A stretch of DNA of 64,000 bases. Source: Halopenitus persicus (GTDB lineage: Archaea; Halobacteriota; Halobacteria; Halobacteriales; Haloferacaceae). Both the position numbers and the translations under genes were made by a program. Below, one piece after another: positions 51,024 to 60,025 of this stretch (the stretch's first letter is position 1; the number at the start of each line of letters is the position of its first letter). A model generated the notes under the pieces. The model was not told the origin of the DNA. It saw nothing but the letters and a program-made list of their open reading frames with translations, and searched no databases. The stretch spans positions 2,046,001 through 2,110,000 of the forward strand of contig NZ_AP017558.1 in the NCBI RefSeq assembly GCF_002355635.1, given 5' to 3'.

Positions 51024-51541
51024 CGATTCACCAACTCCACCGTCAGCCCCGTCTCCACCCGACGAACCACGACGAGCGTCCGTGCGTCGCTCCGCCAGGT
51101 GCTTGCCGTCCCCGCCGGCTCCGTTGGGAAGGCAAGCCGCCGCCGGCCGCCGACGGCCGGGTCCGGGTGCTCGAGCGTGAGCGCCCCGTCGGCGAACCGG
51201 ATCCGATATGATTCGCCCCGGATCGTCTCCGGGAGGTCGACCGCCCGCCTGGTCGTCGCCGAGCGGACCGCCGACGAGCGCGGATCCGGCGGGACGGCCG
51301 ACGTGATCGCGTGACCGGCCGCGGTCAGCGTCCGGTCGCCGACCTCCTCCGCGACCGCCGACCGGTAGTCCGGAACCACGCCGCCGTAGAGCGCGGTCGA
51401 CAGCGTGGCCACGAACAGCACGACGATGCCGATCTCCAGGAGTTTGCCGGCGACCGGCGTCACGGCACGGGACCGGGTCGTCGACGCGGTTCGGGATCGG
51501 GTCGGCGTTCCGTGGGTTCGGAGCGGCGGCTTACGACCCAT
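51020..51541 (-). CDS. Pilin-like minor protein
   Basis: 173 residues. The basic leader SRTASTTRSRAVTPVAGKLL is followed by one membrane helix, IGIVVLFVATLSTALYG; RAVTPVAG resembles the RA-x-SP-V-x-G cleavage region of archaeal pilins. A small beta domain follows (SYRIRFADGALTLEHPD, LVVVRRVETGLTVELV). It overlaps the neighbour upstream by 11 bases and the next gene by ATGA. Function inferred from operon position. Confidence 0.7.
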   Translation of the reverse strand: MGRKPPLRTHGTPTRSRTASTTRSRAVTPVAGKLLEIGIVVLFVATLSTALYGGVVPDYRSAVAEEVGDRTLTAAGHAITSAVPPDPRSSAVRSATTRRAVDLPETIRGESYRIRFADGALTLEHPDPAVGGRRRLAFPTEPAGTASTWRSDARTLVVVRRVETGLTVELVNR

Positions 51542-52427
51542 TCGTCACCTCCAGATCCAGATCGATGGTGCGGACCAGAAGGTACCCCTCCCGATCGCCG
51601 TCGACCGTCACGACCACGCTCCCGTAGTCGTCGCCGGCGAACCGTCGTCGGTCGATCGACAGCGAGGGATCCGCCTCGGGATCGTTTGCGGCGGCCCGGT
51701 CGCCAGTCCGCCGGATCGCCCGTTCGACTGCGGCCGGGGTCGACGTCTCGATGGCGATCCGGACGGGTCCGGTTCCCAGGTCCCGCTCGTCGTGATCGAC
51801 CACCATCCGAAGGCGAGCAGTCCCGCCCGACGCGTCGATCGTTCCGTCGACTGCCCTGCCGTCCGCCCTGCCGGCCGTCCGGCTACCCGCACCGACCGCC
51901 CCGCCGCCCCGGATCACGGGGATCGTAGCCACGAACGCGTCCTCGCCGACGAGGAGCGCCGGATCCCGGACGGCGATCGCGCCGTCGCCGTACTCCCGGA
52001 CGACGAGCCCGGCGACGCTCACGACGCGCTGGTTCCCCGAGTTCGGGACGTAGCGGATCCCGTTCGCCTCGAGGGACTGCCAGCCGTCGCCGTCGTGTAC
52101 CCGGACGGTTCGGTCGATCGTGTCGATGCGACCGCCGGACAGTCGGACCGATGCCGTCGTCCGGCCGCCGCGGGCGGTCGCGTCGATCGCGTCGGTCAGG
52201 TCGGCGGTCGTCGTTTCCATCCCGATCGCCCGCGCGTGCTCCTCGATGACGACGCCCGCACCGGCCGTGATCAACCCCAGGCTCGTGACCGTGATCGCGA
52301 TGAGGAGCGTCACTCCGACGACCGTCGATTGGCCGCGGCCAGTCGCTCGGACGCCGTCGGTCGGCGGTTTCCCGTCGGTGGTCGGCCCCGAACGTGGCGT
52401 CACGGGATCCCGTGCATCCGGGCTCAC
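51531..52427 (-). CDS. Pilin-like protein with archaellin-type N-terminus
   Basis: 298 residues from a GTG at 52425-52427 that overlaps the pilC stop (GTGA). RGQSTVVGVTLLIAITVTSL is the clearest class III prepilin motif of the operon: G before Q-S-T-V-V-G, like DUF1628-type archaeal pilins. The long soluble part has repeated beta strands (NSGNQRVVSVAGLVVREYGD, GSVVVTVDGDREGYLLVRTI). Being longest and closest to pilC, it may be the main or tip subunit. The frame is open upstream through pilC by chance. Confidence 0.75.
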   Translation of the reverse strand: MSPDARDPVTPRSGPTTDGKPPTDGVRATGRGQSTVVGVTLLIAITVTSLGLITAGAGVVIEEHARAIGMETTTADLTDAIDATARGGRTTASVRLSGGRIDTIDRTVRVHDGDGWQSLEANGIRYVPNSGNQRVVSVAGLVVREYGDGAIAVRDPALLVGEDAFVATIPVIRGGGAVGAGSRTAGRADGRAVDGTIDASGGTARLRMVVDHDERDLGTGPVRIAIETSTPAAVERAIRRTGDRAAANDPEADPSLSIDRRRFAGDDYGSVVVTVDGDREGYLLVRTIDLDLEVTNGS

Positions 52428-54535
52428 AGCAGCCCGACCCCCGCGAAGACGACGTAACAGACCCCGACGAGAACGCCGGAGTGCAACAGCGCCTCGTACC
52501 AGCCGCGGGAGGCGACCCCCGCGAACCAGCCCGACGCGAGCATCGTCGCCTGAAGCACGACGTAGAAACGATACCGCTCGCGCTCGGGGCGTATCGTTCC
52601 GGGATCGAACCGGACGGCCGAGGCATCCGAGACGGCCGAGAGCTGGGCGAACCCGTCGATGACGTGGAGGTTGACCGCGACGACGATCCCGATGACCAAC
52701 AGCGCCGCCGTCCAGCCCACCGCGACGTACACGAGCATCGCGGACCGAAGCGCTCGTTTCTGGTGGTAGAGCCGTCCGATCTCCGTCTGGAGCGTCTCGA
52801 AGACCGTTTGGGTGTCGCTGCCGGCGTCGAGCGCCCCCGTGATGAGCCCCACCGTCTGCTCGGCCAGCGGCGTCCCGACGTTCTCGACGAACCGGTTCAG
52901 CGCCGCGGTTCGGACCGTTTTCCGTTCGGCCTCGGCGCTGGCGATCCGTTCGGCCCCCGCGTCGGCGTTCCCATCGGGTTCCGCATCGGCGTTCGTCGAC
53001 CGATCGAGGACGTTCCGCGCGGCCCGCTCGTTTCCGGTCGTCAGCGAGAGGTTGAACGCCAGGTCCGCCACGTCGGCGTCGAGCGCGCCGAGGTCGACGT
53101 CCCGAGCGACGAGCGCGACCGCCTCCGGGAAGGGGCGACCGAGCGAGACGTGCCCCGAGACGGCGTGGACGAAGTCCTTGATCTCCCGGTCCTTCGCGTC
53201 GTCGAGTCGGGCGCGCCGGACCGAGACGATCCCGGTCGGCACGGCGAAGAGGACGTAGCCGAGCGCCACGACGTTGACCGGATCGACGCCGGCGTTCGCG
53301 AGCACCGCGCTCGCGCCGATCGCCGGACCGGCGACCACCGCCGCCGCGGATCGAGGATTGACGGGAACGCTCCGACACAGCGCCACCACCCCGTCCGGCA
53401 GCTCGTAGTGCGTCCGCTGGTCGGGCGGCCGCAGCCGTTCGACCATCGTCGACGAGGCGAGCCCGACGACCAGGATGAACGCCGCGCTGCCGTAGACGAT
53501 CGCGGCGCGCGTCGACGTCGAGCCGACCGGCGTGTGGATCGGATCCGACAGGCCGGGCGCGATCACCCCGATCACGGTCAGGACGATGACCAGCAGCGTC
53601 GGCAACACCAACAACACGATGAACAGCTCCGAGAGCAGCTCCAGGAACCCCTCCGCGCGCTTTCGGGCCCGGTCCTCCCGATGGCCGAGCATCCGCCCCT
53701 CCATCGCGAGGTAGTTGCCGAGGGCGTCCTCGCCCTGGTTGGCGTGTTCGCGGAACTTGAGGAGGAAGGGCGCCAACAGGTCGTTCGAGGGCGTATCCCG
53801 CGCGACGCGCCCGAGCGCCTGATCGAGACTGCCCGTCAGGCGCGCGCTGTTGAGCGCGGCCCGGAAGGCGACGGCCGTTTCGCCGTAGGCCTCGTTGGCT
53901 GCCGTCTTGCGGATCATCCCGCGTGCGGTGTCGCTGCCCGACGAGAGCGCGTGCAGGTATCGGACCGCGCCCGGAAGGGTGCGCTCGATGTCCGTCCGCC
54001 GAGCGGTCGCGATCCACCGGAGGTACGATCCGCCGCCGCGGACGACGCCACGCTTTGCGACGGCGCCGGCGAGAACCGCCGCGCCGAGGACGACCCACTC
54101 CGGCGGGAGCCGGGCGAGTCCGATCCCGTCGGTCGGCAGCCCCGACGCGAGCGCGGCGTCGACCCGGGTCAGGAGGGCCGGCGAAAGGCCACGTCCGATC
54201 AGCACGACGGGCATCGCGACTGCGACGCCGACGGCCCACGAGAGGCCGTATATTCGAGCGAGCAGCACGTCGAACGCGGTCCGTATCGCGGTTGCCCGAT
54301 ACCGGTCGCGGTCGCGAGCGTGCCGAGCCGCGTCGGCGTGCCGGGCGAACAGCGCGTGTAGCCCGCGGTCGACCGCGGAGACGCCCGAGTCGGTTCCGAC
54401 GACCGATCGATGCGGCTCGGCGGGGTCGATGTCGGATTCCGCCGTCCCGTCGCGATCGCCGCGTTTCGACCCGTTCCCGAGCGCCGTGGGGGGCGTCGCC
54501 ATGGTGCTCGAAACTGCCGGATCCCCGTCGCTCAT
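52424..54535 (-). CDS. pilC: PilC/TadC-type membrane platform protein (T2SF family)
   Basis: 703 residues. Two type II secretion F domains, one in each half (ALSSGSDTARGMIRKTAANE and HAVSGHVSLGRPFPEAVALV), each flanked by membrane helices; about eight helices in all (for example LFIVLLVLPTLLVIVLTVIG). It is the inner-membrane platform that the PilB ATPase turns or pushes to extend pilin. It begins with an ATGA overlap with pilB and ends with a GTGA overlap with the first pilin-like gene. Confidence 0.92.
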   Translation of the reverse strand: MSDGDPAVSSTMATPPTALGNGSKRGDRDGTAESDIDPAEPHRSVVGTDSGVSAVDRGLHALFARHADAARHARDRDRYRATAIRTAFDVLLARIYGLSWAVGVAVAMPVVLIGRGLSPALLTRVDAALASGLPTDGIGLARLPPEWVVLGAAVLAGAVAKRGVVRGGGSYLRWIATARRTDIERTLPGAVRYLHALSSGSDTARGMIRKTAANEAYGETAVAFRAALNSARLTGSLDQALGRVARDTPSNDLLAPFLLKFREHANQGEDALGNYLAMEGRMLGHREDRARKRAEGFLELLSELFIVLLVLPTLLVIVLTVIGVIAPGLSDPIHTPVGSTSTRAAIVYGSAAFILVVGLASSTMVERLRPPDQRTHYELPDGVVALCRSVPVNPRSAAAVVAGPAIGASAVLANAGVDPVNVVALGYVLFAVPTGIVSVRRARLDDAKDREIKDFVHAVSGHVSLGRPFPEAVALVARDVDLGALDADVADLAFNLSLTTGNERAARNVLDRSTNADAEPDGNADAGAERIASAEAERKTVRTAALNRFVENVGTPLAEQTVGLITGALDAGSDTQTVFETLQTEIGRLYHQKRALRSAMLVYVAVGWTAALLVIGIVVAVNLHVIDGFAQLSAVSDASAVRFDPGTIRPERERYRFYVVLQATMLASGWFAGVASRGWYEALLHSGVLVGVCYVVFAGVGLL

Positions 54536-57033
54536 TCGGCAGCCTCGCTTCGGGACTCCTCGTCGAAGCGATCGGTTCCGGGAACGCCGTCGTTCGTGGC
54601 GTCGTCATCGGGGCCCCCGTTTTCCGGCGCTGCGGGACTGCCCTCGTTCGATTCGGTGCCGGCGTCGGTCGATCGGAGCGCGCGCTCGACCGTCGCGGCC
54701 TCGTCGGTCCGCAGATCCGAGAGGAACTCGAAGAGCGCCTCGAAGTCGTCGACCCCCTCAGCGGCGAGGTAGCGAACGTACCGGTGTTTTCGGTGGAACT
54801 CGGCCTCGACGTCGGCGACGTCGCGGTCGGTCCGCTCCGCGAGCCGGGTGAACAGCGCGAAGCCGAGGGATCCCTCCGTGGCCGTACCGCGGTCGGTCTC
54901 GCCGACCGCCGACGTCGCGTCGTCCCCGTCGCTCGCCAGCGCCGGGTGGTCGTACTCGATCGCGAACGTCCCGTCGGTGTCACGCCAGGCGACCGTGTTC
55001 CAGTGCACCGTGGTCCCGTCCTTCCGTATCGTGCCGCCGCCACCCCGCCGCCGTACGCCGTCGGTCCCCCGGAGCGCGGCGCCGTCGAGCGCCTCGAACT
55101 CCTCGTCCGAGAGGATCTCGACGACGTGTGCGACGTATCGCTCCCCACGAGTCTTGTGGGGGAACACCACCAGATCCAGCTCGCGAAGCAGGTACGCCGG
55201 CAGCCCCTGCTCGATCACCCGGTTGACGAGCGTCTCGACGTCCTCGGCGTGTGTGGTTCCGAGCACCCCGTGGCCAGTATTCAGGGTCTCGGCGAAGGTC
55301 GCGAAGGACGCCGGCGTGTTGATCTCCGCGATGACCTCGACGTCGGGGTTTAAATAGTTCGTCTCGGTCATCAGCTCCGCCATCGTCACCCGCTTGTACT
55401 CGTTCTCGTGGTCGCGGGTCGTCAGCGAGACGCCCGTCTCGTGGGGGAGATGGACCTCGCGTGACCCCTCGTCGATCGATATCGGTCGGTCGTCGAAGGG
55501 GATAAACGGCATATGCGCGTTCATCAACGTCGTCTTCCCGACGCCCGTCGGCCCGGAAAAGAGCACGACACCGTGGTGTTCATACAGCAGCCACAGCAGC
55601 GTCACCAGCTCCGTCGAGAGCGCGTCCCGGTCGAGCAGGTCGACCGGCGTCATCGTCTCCGCCGACTGTTTGCGGATCGAGACGTGGGGACCACCCTCGG
55701 AGATCACCGGCAGCGCGACCGCACACCGGATCGTCTCCGCGACGCCGTCGACGTCGAGGTTCACCTTCGCCGAGGGGCGCGCGGCGTTGAGCTCAGTGCC
55801 GTCGCTGGCGGCCAGCTGGGTCACCACGTTGACGAACTCCCGCTCGGTCGTGAACGCCAGGTTGGTCGGCACGCGGTCGCCGGCGCCGCCGGCATCGTCG
55901 AAGACGGTCGTTCGCGGCACGACCTTGATCCGTTCGTCCACCCGGTTCGCCTCGATGTCCTCCAGGTTCGGGTCGCGTATCGGAACCGTCAGGATGCCCT
56001 CGCCGACGTAGTCACGCAACACGTAGTAGACGAGGTCATCGAGCCGATCGCGGGCGTAGCGGGAGTCGATCGGGGGAACGGCGAGCCCGTAGGCTGCAAG
56101 CGTCGACCGAACCCGGTAGCGCGTCGCCTCGAGCCACGCGCGGGCGTTGTTCGCCAGCAGCCGTCGCGCGAGGAATCGCCGGGCTCGGTCGGCGACGAAC
56201 GACTCCCGATCGGTCACGACGCGGTCGACGTTGGACTCCCAGATCCGGGATTTGCACTCGTCGATCAGCGCTTCGTCGCCCGGCAGTAGGTCCGGCTCGA
56301 GGACCGCGTACTTCGTCTCGAACCTGTCTGAACCGAGGAGCCGCTCCCGGTAGATGACCACGTCCACGTCGAAGCCGGCGAAGGGAACCGTATACCGGTG
56401 GAGCCGCTCGCCGGCGACGCGGTCGACGTATCGGGCGTCCGCGGAGACGCCGGTTCGGACCGGCGCGAACGACTCCGTATGGACGACCAGCTCGTCGGAA
56501 TCGCCCACGTCGGCCACCTCGATCCGGGGATCCACCGCGAGCGGCGTCAGATCCTCGAGCAGCCGTAGCTCGCTCAACGCGTGGTGATCGATCCGCCGGC
56601 GGGCGGCCGGCGTCGTCTCGAGTAGCCGGTCGATCGCCCGCTCGTATTTCGGCTCGAACCCGCGGTTCGCCCGCTCGAGTACGCCCTGTCTGGTGAGCGG
56701 ACGCCGATGGCGGGTCGCCGAGAAGTGGTCCCGAATCGTCGCCAGGGCGGCCTCGTCGGTCGGCGACAGCGGCGGCCGGCGGCTCTCGTGGACGAACTCG
56801 CCGTCGCGTTCCCGGATCGTGGTGACGATTCCCGAGACCGGCTCGTACTGTGCCCGGACCGCGGGCGCGTACCACGCGTCCGGATCGTCCGGCGGCCGCG
56901 GCGCGGGGACCGCCGTGGCTGGCCAGGACGTCCTTCCGTTCCGATCCGTCCCCGTACCGCCCTCGCTGCCGTTCCCGGCATCATTCCCGCTTCGTTCCTC
57001 CTCGGCCGACGACCGCACACTCACGTCTTCCAC
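54532..57033 (-). CDS. pilB: PilB/VirB11-type secretion ATPase
   Basis: 833 residues from GTG 57033. The ATPase core has Walker A SGPTGVGKTTLM near residue 492, an Asp box (PISIDEGSREVHL), Walker B VEVIAEIN and the His box GVLGTTHAEDVETL. A 300-residue N-terminal domain precedes it and an acidic tail follows. It powers assembly of type IV pilus-like fibres with PilC. It is the first gene of a seven-gene operon on the minus strand. No prepilin peptidase is present in the window. Confidence 0.94.
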   Translation of the reverse strand: MEDVSVRSSAEEERSGNDAGNGSEGGTGTDRNGRTSWPATAVPAPRPPDDPDAWYAPAVRAQYEPVSGIVTTIRERDGEFVHESRRPPLSPTDEAALATIRDHFSATRHRRPLTRQGVLERANRGFEPKYERAIDRLLETTPAARRRIDHHALSELRLLEDLTPLAVDPRIEVADVGDSDELVVHTESFAPVRTGVSADARYVDRVAGERLHRYTVPFAGFDVDVVIYRERLLGSDRFETKYAVLEPDLLPGDEALIDECKSRIWESNVDRVVTDRESFVADRARRFLARRLLANNARAWLEATRYRVRSTLAAYGLAVPPIDSRYARDRLDDLVYYVLRDYVGEGILTVPIRDPNLEDIEANRVDERIKVVPRTTVFDDAGGAGDRVPTNLAFTTEREFVNVVTQLAASDGTELNAARPSAKVNLDVDGVAETIRCAVALPVISEGGPHVSIRKQSAETMTPVDLLDRDALSTELVTLLWLLYEHHGVVLFSGPTGVGKTTLMNAHMPFIPFDDRPISIDEGSREVHLPHETGVSLTTRDHENEYKRVTMAELMTETNYLNPDVEVIAEINTPASFATFAETLNTGHGVLGTTHAEDVETLVNRVIEQGLPAYLLRELDLVVFPHKTRGERYVAHVVEILSDEEFEALDGAALRGTDGVRRRGGGGTIRKDGTTVHWNTVAWRDTDGTFAIEYDHPALASDGDDATSAVGETDRGTATEGSLGFALFTRLAERTDRDVADVEAEFHRKHRYVRYLAAEGVDDFEALFEFLSDLRTDEAATVERALRSTDAGTESNEGSPAAPENGGPDDDATNDGVPGTDRFDEESRSEAAE

Positions 57034-57345
57034 CTCACGGAGATTCTATTCAAATTTACTGTATTTAAGTATTTATTTCGTGTAACAATTTCTAATTATA
57101 TATTGGCGACGGCGAGCCATTCGCGGCGATCCCCTCGGCGAGGTCCTCGTCCGTTCTGCCGGTCGAACGTCTTCCGTTTTGCCGGTCGAACGTCTTCCAT
57201 TCTGCCGGCCGACGCACGCCGTCACATCGAGCGAAGGGAAGACGGAAAACGATTCGAACGGAGGTCAATACCACCGCGGTCGGACGCACGGCGACGCACG
57301 CGAAAGGGGAACAGAACAGCCCCCATCGTGGCGACCGGTCGGTGC
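57034..57345. promoter_or_regulatory. 312-base region with the pilus-operon promoter and a 23-bp repeat
   Basis: 57036-57112 is very A/T-rich. On the minus strand TTTGAATAG (about 57046-57054) and ACTTAAATAC (about 57062-57071) are TATA-like and lie just ahead of pilB. Further out, TGCCGGTCGAACGTCTTCC occurs at 57157 and 57180 with a decayed third start at 57203 (period 23). No gene is seen in the rest. Confidence 0.55.
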
Positions 57346-58296
57346 TCAGTCGATCCGCGCGATCCGGTCCTCAAGGGTTCGCCGATCCGACCGAATGTGG
57401 TCGACCACTTCCGCGACCGTGGCCAAGACGGGGTGTCGCGGTCCCTCGAGACCTTCGTAGAGGTACGCATAGAAGTCGGGGTCGCGTTCGGTGCGGCGGG
57501 TGAACGGCGGGTCCCGAAGCAGTTCCTGCCGGTCCGAGACGACCTCCTCGCAGGACTTCTCGAGGTCACCGAGGGACCGCCACACGTCGACTAAGGCGTC
57601 GAAGGACGGCTTCGATCGGCCCTCCGCGAGGTGGGCCTCGAGGTTGTTCCGGGTACGCTCGACGCGTTCGAGCCGAGCGTTCGAGGACTCCAGCTCCGCC
57701 AGCTCGGCGTCGACTGCCGACAGCAGCCGCTCCCGTGCCTGCGCCGCGCTTTGCCCGCGGTCCAAAAGCGTCGTCCGCAGCGCCGGCGGGAGTCGATCCT
57801 CCGTTTGGATCGCCCTCGCGACGTCCTCGCCGAGTTCCTCGGCGACGCTCATCGGGAACGAATCGTCGTATTCCTCGGCGTAGTGTGGCACCGACATCAC
57901 GGTCTCGCGGTACGCCTCGCGCGTCTGAACCAACCCGTCATCGGGCGGATCCGCGGAATCCGGCGGGAACCCGGCCAGTCGAACCGCGCCGTGCCCGGCC
58001 GGTTCGGCAGTCGTTCCCGATTCACGTGGCGTGACGCGCCGGAGCCGGTCGGTGAACTCCTCGAAGGCGTCCCGTTCGTCGACGACCCGGCGTCGCTCCT
58101 CACGAACGTGCGAACTCGCGTCGGCGATGTACGCGAACGCCGCGAAGACGGCGATTGAGGCGAACACGATGACCGAGACGACCGCCGGATCCGCGAGGAG
58201 ATCCGCCGTCTGACAGGTTAGATCGGCACATTCCGCGGCCAGAGGGTCCCGCGCGCCGATACGGAAGGAGACGCTTGCGGTCGACGAAAGTGACAT
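57346..58296 (-). CDS. Membrane-anchored coiled-coil protein (DUF7260-like)
   Basis: 316 residues. A short outer N-terminus with two cysteines (AECADLTCQTADLL) precedes one membrane helix, VVSVIVFASIAVFAAFAYIA, at about residues 42-62. A long helical, highly charged part follows with a coiled-coil character (ARERLLSAVDAELAELESSN, ARLERVERTRNNLEAHLAEG). I recall similar haloarchaeal proteins under DUF7260 (memory, unverified). Function unknown. It lies behind the pilus operon promoter, in the same direction but with its own start region, which holds 24-bp iterons. Confidence 0.7.
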   Translation of the reverse strand: MSLSSTASVSFRIGARDPLAAECADLTCQTADLLADPAVVSVIVFASIAVFAAFAYIADASSHVREERRRVVDERDAFEEFTDRLRRVTPRESGTTAEPAGHGAVRLAGFPPDSADPPDDGLVQTREAYRETVMSVPHYAEEYDDSFPMSVAEELGEDVARAIQTEDRLPPALRTTLLDRGQSAAQARERLLSAVDAELAELESSNARLERVERTRNNLEAHLAEGRSKPSFDALVDVWRSLGDLEKSCEEVVSDRQELLRDPPFTRRTERDPDFYAYLYEGLEGPRHPVLATVAEVVDHIRSDRRTLEDRIARID

Positions 58297-58370
58297 GGTA
58301 TGTGTACTCACACACTCGATCACGAAAGCTTTTCCGTCCGATCCCGATTTCCGGGAGCGGCCTGCGGTTG

Positions 58371-58490
58371 CGTAATCGTCACGATCACCGATTGCGTAAT
58401 CGTCACGATCACCGATTGCGTAATCGTCACGATCACCGATTGCGTAATCGTCACGATCACCGATTGCGTGACCGTCGCGATCGCCGGGCC
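58371..58490. repeat. 24-bp iterons between divergent genes (four exact, one decayed)
   Basis: The unit begins CGTAATCGTCACGATCACCG and starts at 58371, 58395, 58419, 58443 and, decayed, at 58467. Inside each is a near-perfect inverted repeat ATCGT-C-ACGAT. The array lies between the coiled-coil protein (start 58296) and the methylmalonyl-CoA mutase subunit gene (start 58557), spaced like an operator array. Confidence 0.95.
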
Positions 58491-58556
58491 GGTACTCGCC
58501 AGATCGCCGGTTCCGTGGGCGTCAGAGTGAAACCGTATCCCTGTAAATTGGCATCT

Positions 58557-58973
58557 ATGCACACGACGGCGGACCGGCCGATCCGGTGTCTGATCGCCAA
58601 GGTCGGCCTCGACGGTCACGACCGTGGCGCGCACGTCATCGCTCGCGCGTTCCGTGACGCCGGCTTCGAGGTCGTCTACTCGGGGCTGCACCGATCCCCC
58701 GAGGAGATCGTCCGGGCGGCGATCCAGGAGGACGTGGACGTTCTCGGGATCTCGATCCTCTCGGGTGCCCACGACACCCTCGTCCCCGACGTGATCGAGG
58801 GACTTCGGAAGGCCGGCGCCTTCGCGGACACGCTCGTTCTCGTCGGCGGCATCGTTCCCCCCGAGGACGAACGCCGGCTGAAGGAGCTCGGCGTGGCCGA
58901 GGTCTTCGGACCGGGAACACCCACGGGAGAGACGGTCGCGTTCGTCCGCGAGCACGTCCGGGAGCGTGTCTAA
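58557..58973 (+). CDS. mcmA2: Methylmalonyl-CoA mutase, cobalamin-binding (small) subunit
   Basis: 138 residues. This is the stand-alone B12-binding domain: KVGLDGHDRGAHVIARAF contains the DxHxxG motif that supplies the axial histidine to cobalt. GISILSGAHDTLVP and VGGIVPPEDERRLKELGV complete the fold. With the large catalytic subunit, which is not in this window, it interconverts methylmalonyl-CoA and succinyl-CoA. The next gene, meaB, starts 2 bases after its stop, so the pair is one operon for the mutase and its guard. Confidence 0.95.
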   Translation: MHTTADRPIRCLIAKVGLDGHDRGAHVIARAFRDAGFEVVYSGLHRSPEEIVRAAIQEDVDVLGISILSGAHDTLVPDVIEGLRKAGAFADTLVLVGGIVPPEDERRLKELGVAEVFGPGTPTGETVAFVREHVRERV

Positions 58974-58975
58974 CG

Positions 58976-59980
58976 ATGCCAGGTCGGGGTGAGAACGTCG
59001 ACCCGGACGCGGTCGTCGACGCTCTGCTCGCGGGCGACGAGCGAACGCTCGCGCGCGTCATCAGCCGGATCGAGAACCGCACCGAGGGCGTCCGTCCGGT
59101 CCTCGCCCGGCTCTCCCGTCACGCCGGCGAGGCGACCGTGATCGGGATCACCGGCGCACCCGGTGCGGGGAAATCGACCCTGGTCGACGGGCTCGTCGAC
59201 GCCTATCGCGAACGCGATCTGACCGTCGGGGTCCTCGCGATCGATCCGTCCTCCCCGTACTCCGGCGGAGCCGTTCTCGGGGACCGGATCCGGATGCACC
59301 GGGACGGCGACGCGGGCGTCTTCGTTCGCTCGATGAGCGCTCGCGGTCGCCTCGGCGGACTGTCCCGGGCGGCCGCCGAGGCCGTCACCGTCCTCGACGC
59401 CGCCGGCTTCGACGTGGTCCTGATCGAGACCGTCGGCGCGGGGCAAAACGAGGTGGACGTCGTTCGCGCCGCCGACACCGTCGCCGTGCTCGTCCAGCCC
59501 GAATCCGGGGACGACGTCCAGCTGCTCAAGGCGGGCGTTCTGGAGATCGCGGACGTCTTCGTCGTGAACAAGGCGGACCTGGAGGGGGCGAGCCGGACCG
59601 TCGCCCGGCTCGAGGAGATGCGGCGCCTGCGCGAGCGGGCGACGACCGACCGCTCGTCCGAGACCGACGAATGGACGCCACCGATCGTGGAGACCGTCGC
59701 GACGACGGGGACGGGGATCGCCGACCTGATCGACGCCCTCGACGCCCACCGGAACCACCTGATCGAGACCGACGGGTTTGCGACGACCGCCCGCAGCCGC
59801 CACGCTGCCACGATACGCGCCCTGCTCCGTGCGGACCTCGAGGCGCTTCTCGAGACGACGCTCGAACGGCAGGGCGGGATCGACGGCCTCGTCCGGCGCG
59901 TGGAGGCGGGCGAAACGGACCCCTACGCCGCCGTCGAGTCGATGGTCGCTCCGATCGAGGACTGCCTCGAGGATCGCTGA
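58976..59980 (+). CDS. meaB: MeaB/ArgK-type GTPase, methylmalonyl-CoA mutase chaperone
   Basis: 334 residues. G1 is GITGAPGAGKSTL (about residues 57-69), the Mg/switch region is VLAIDPSSPYSGG, G3 IETVGAGQNE and G4 NKAD. RSMSARGRLGGLS is a family mark. The GTPase guards loading and repair of adenosylcobalamin in the mutase. Its neighbour encodes the B12 subunit, which supports that role rather than the older ArgK (arginine transport) label. Confidence 0.95.
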   Translation: MPGRGENVDPDAVVDALLAGDERTLARVISRIENRTEGVRPVLARLSRHAGEATVIGITGAPGAGKSTLVDGLVDAYRERDLTVGVLAIDPSSPYSGGAVLGDRIRMHRDGDAGVFVRSMSARGRLGGLSRAAAEAVTVLDAAGFDVVLIETVGAGQNEVDVVRAADTVAVLVQPESGDDVQLLKAGVLEIADVFVVNKADLEGASRTVARLEEMRRLRERATTDRSSETDEWTPPIVETVATTGTGIADLIDALDAHRNHLIETDGFATTARSRHAATIRALLRADLEALLETTLERQGGIDGLVRRVEAGETDPYAAVESMVAPIEDCLEDR

Positions 59981-60025
59981 ATCGGAGCCCACGACGTATA
60001 AGTCACGGACGCGTCAAGGATCCGT

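Noticed and set aside
51531-55148. 1205-codon open frame on the minus strand
   Set aside because: Real only from the GTG at 52425-52427; the upstream part is an arginine-rich shadow of pilC.
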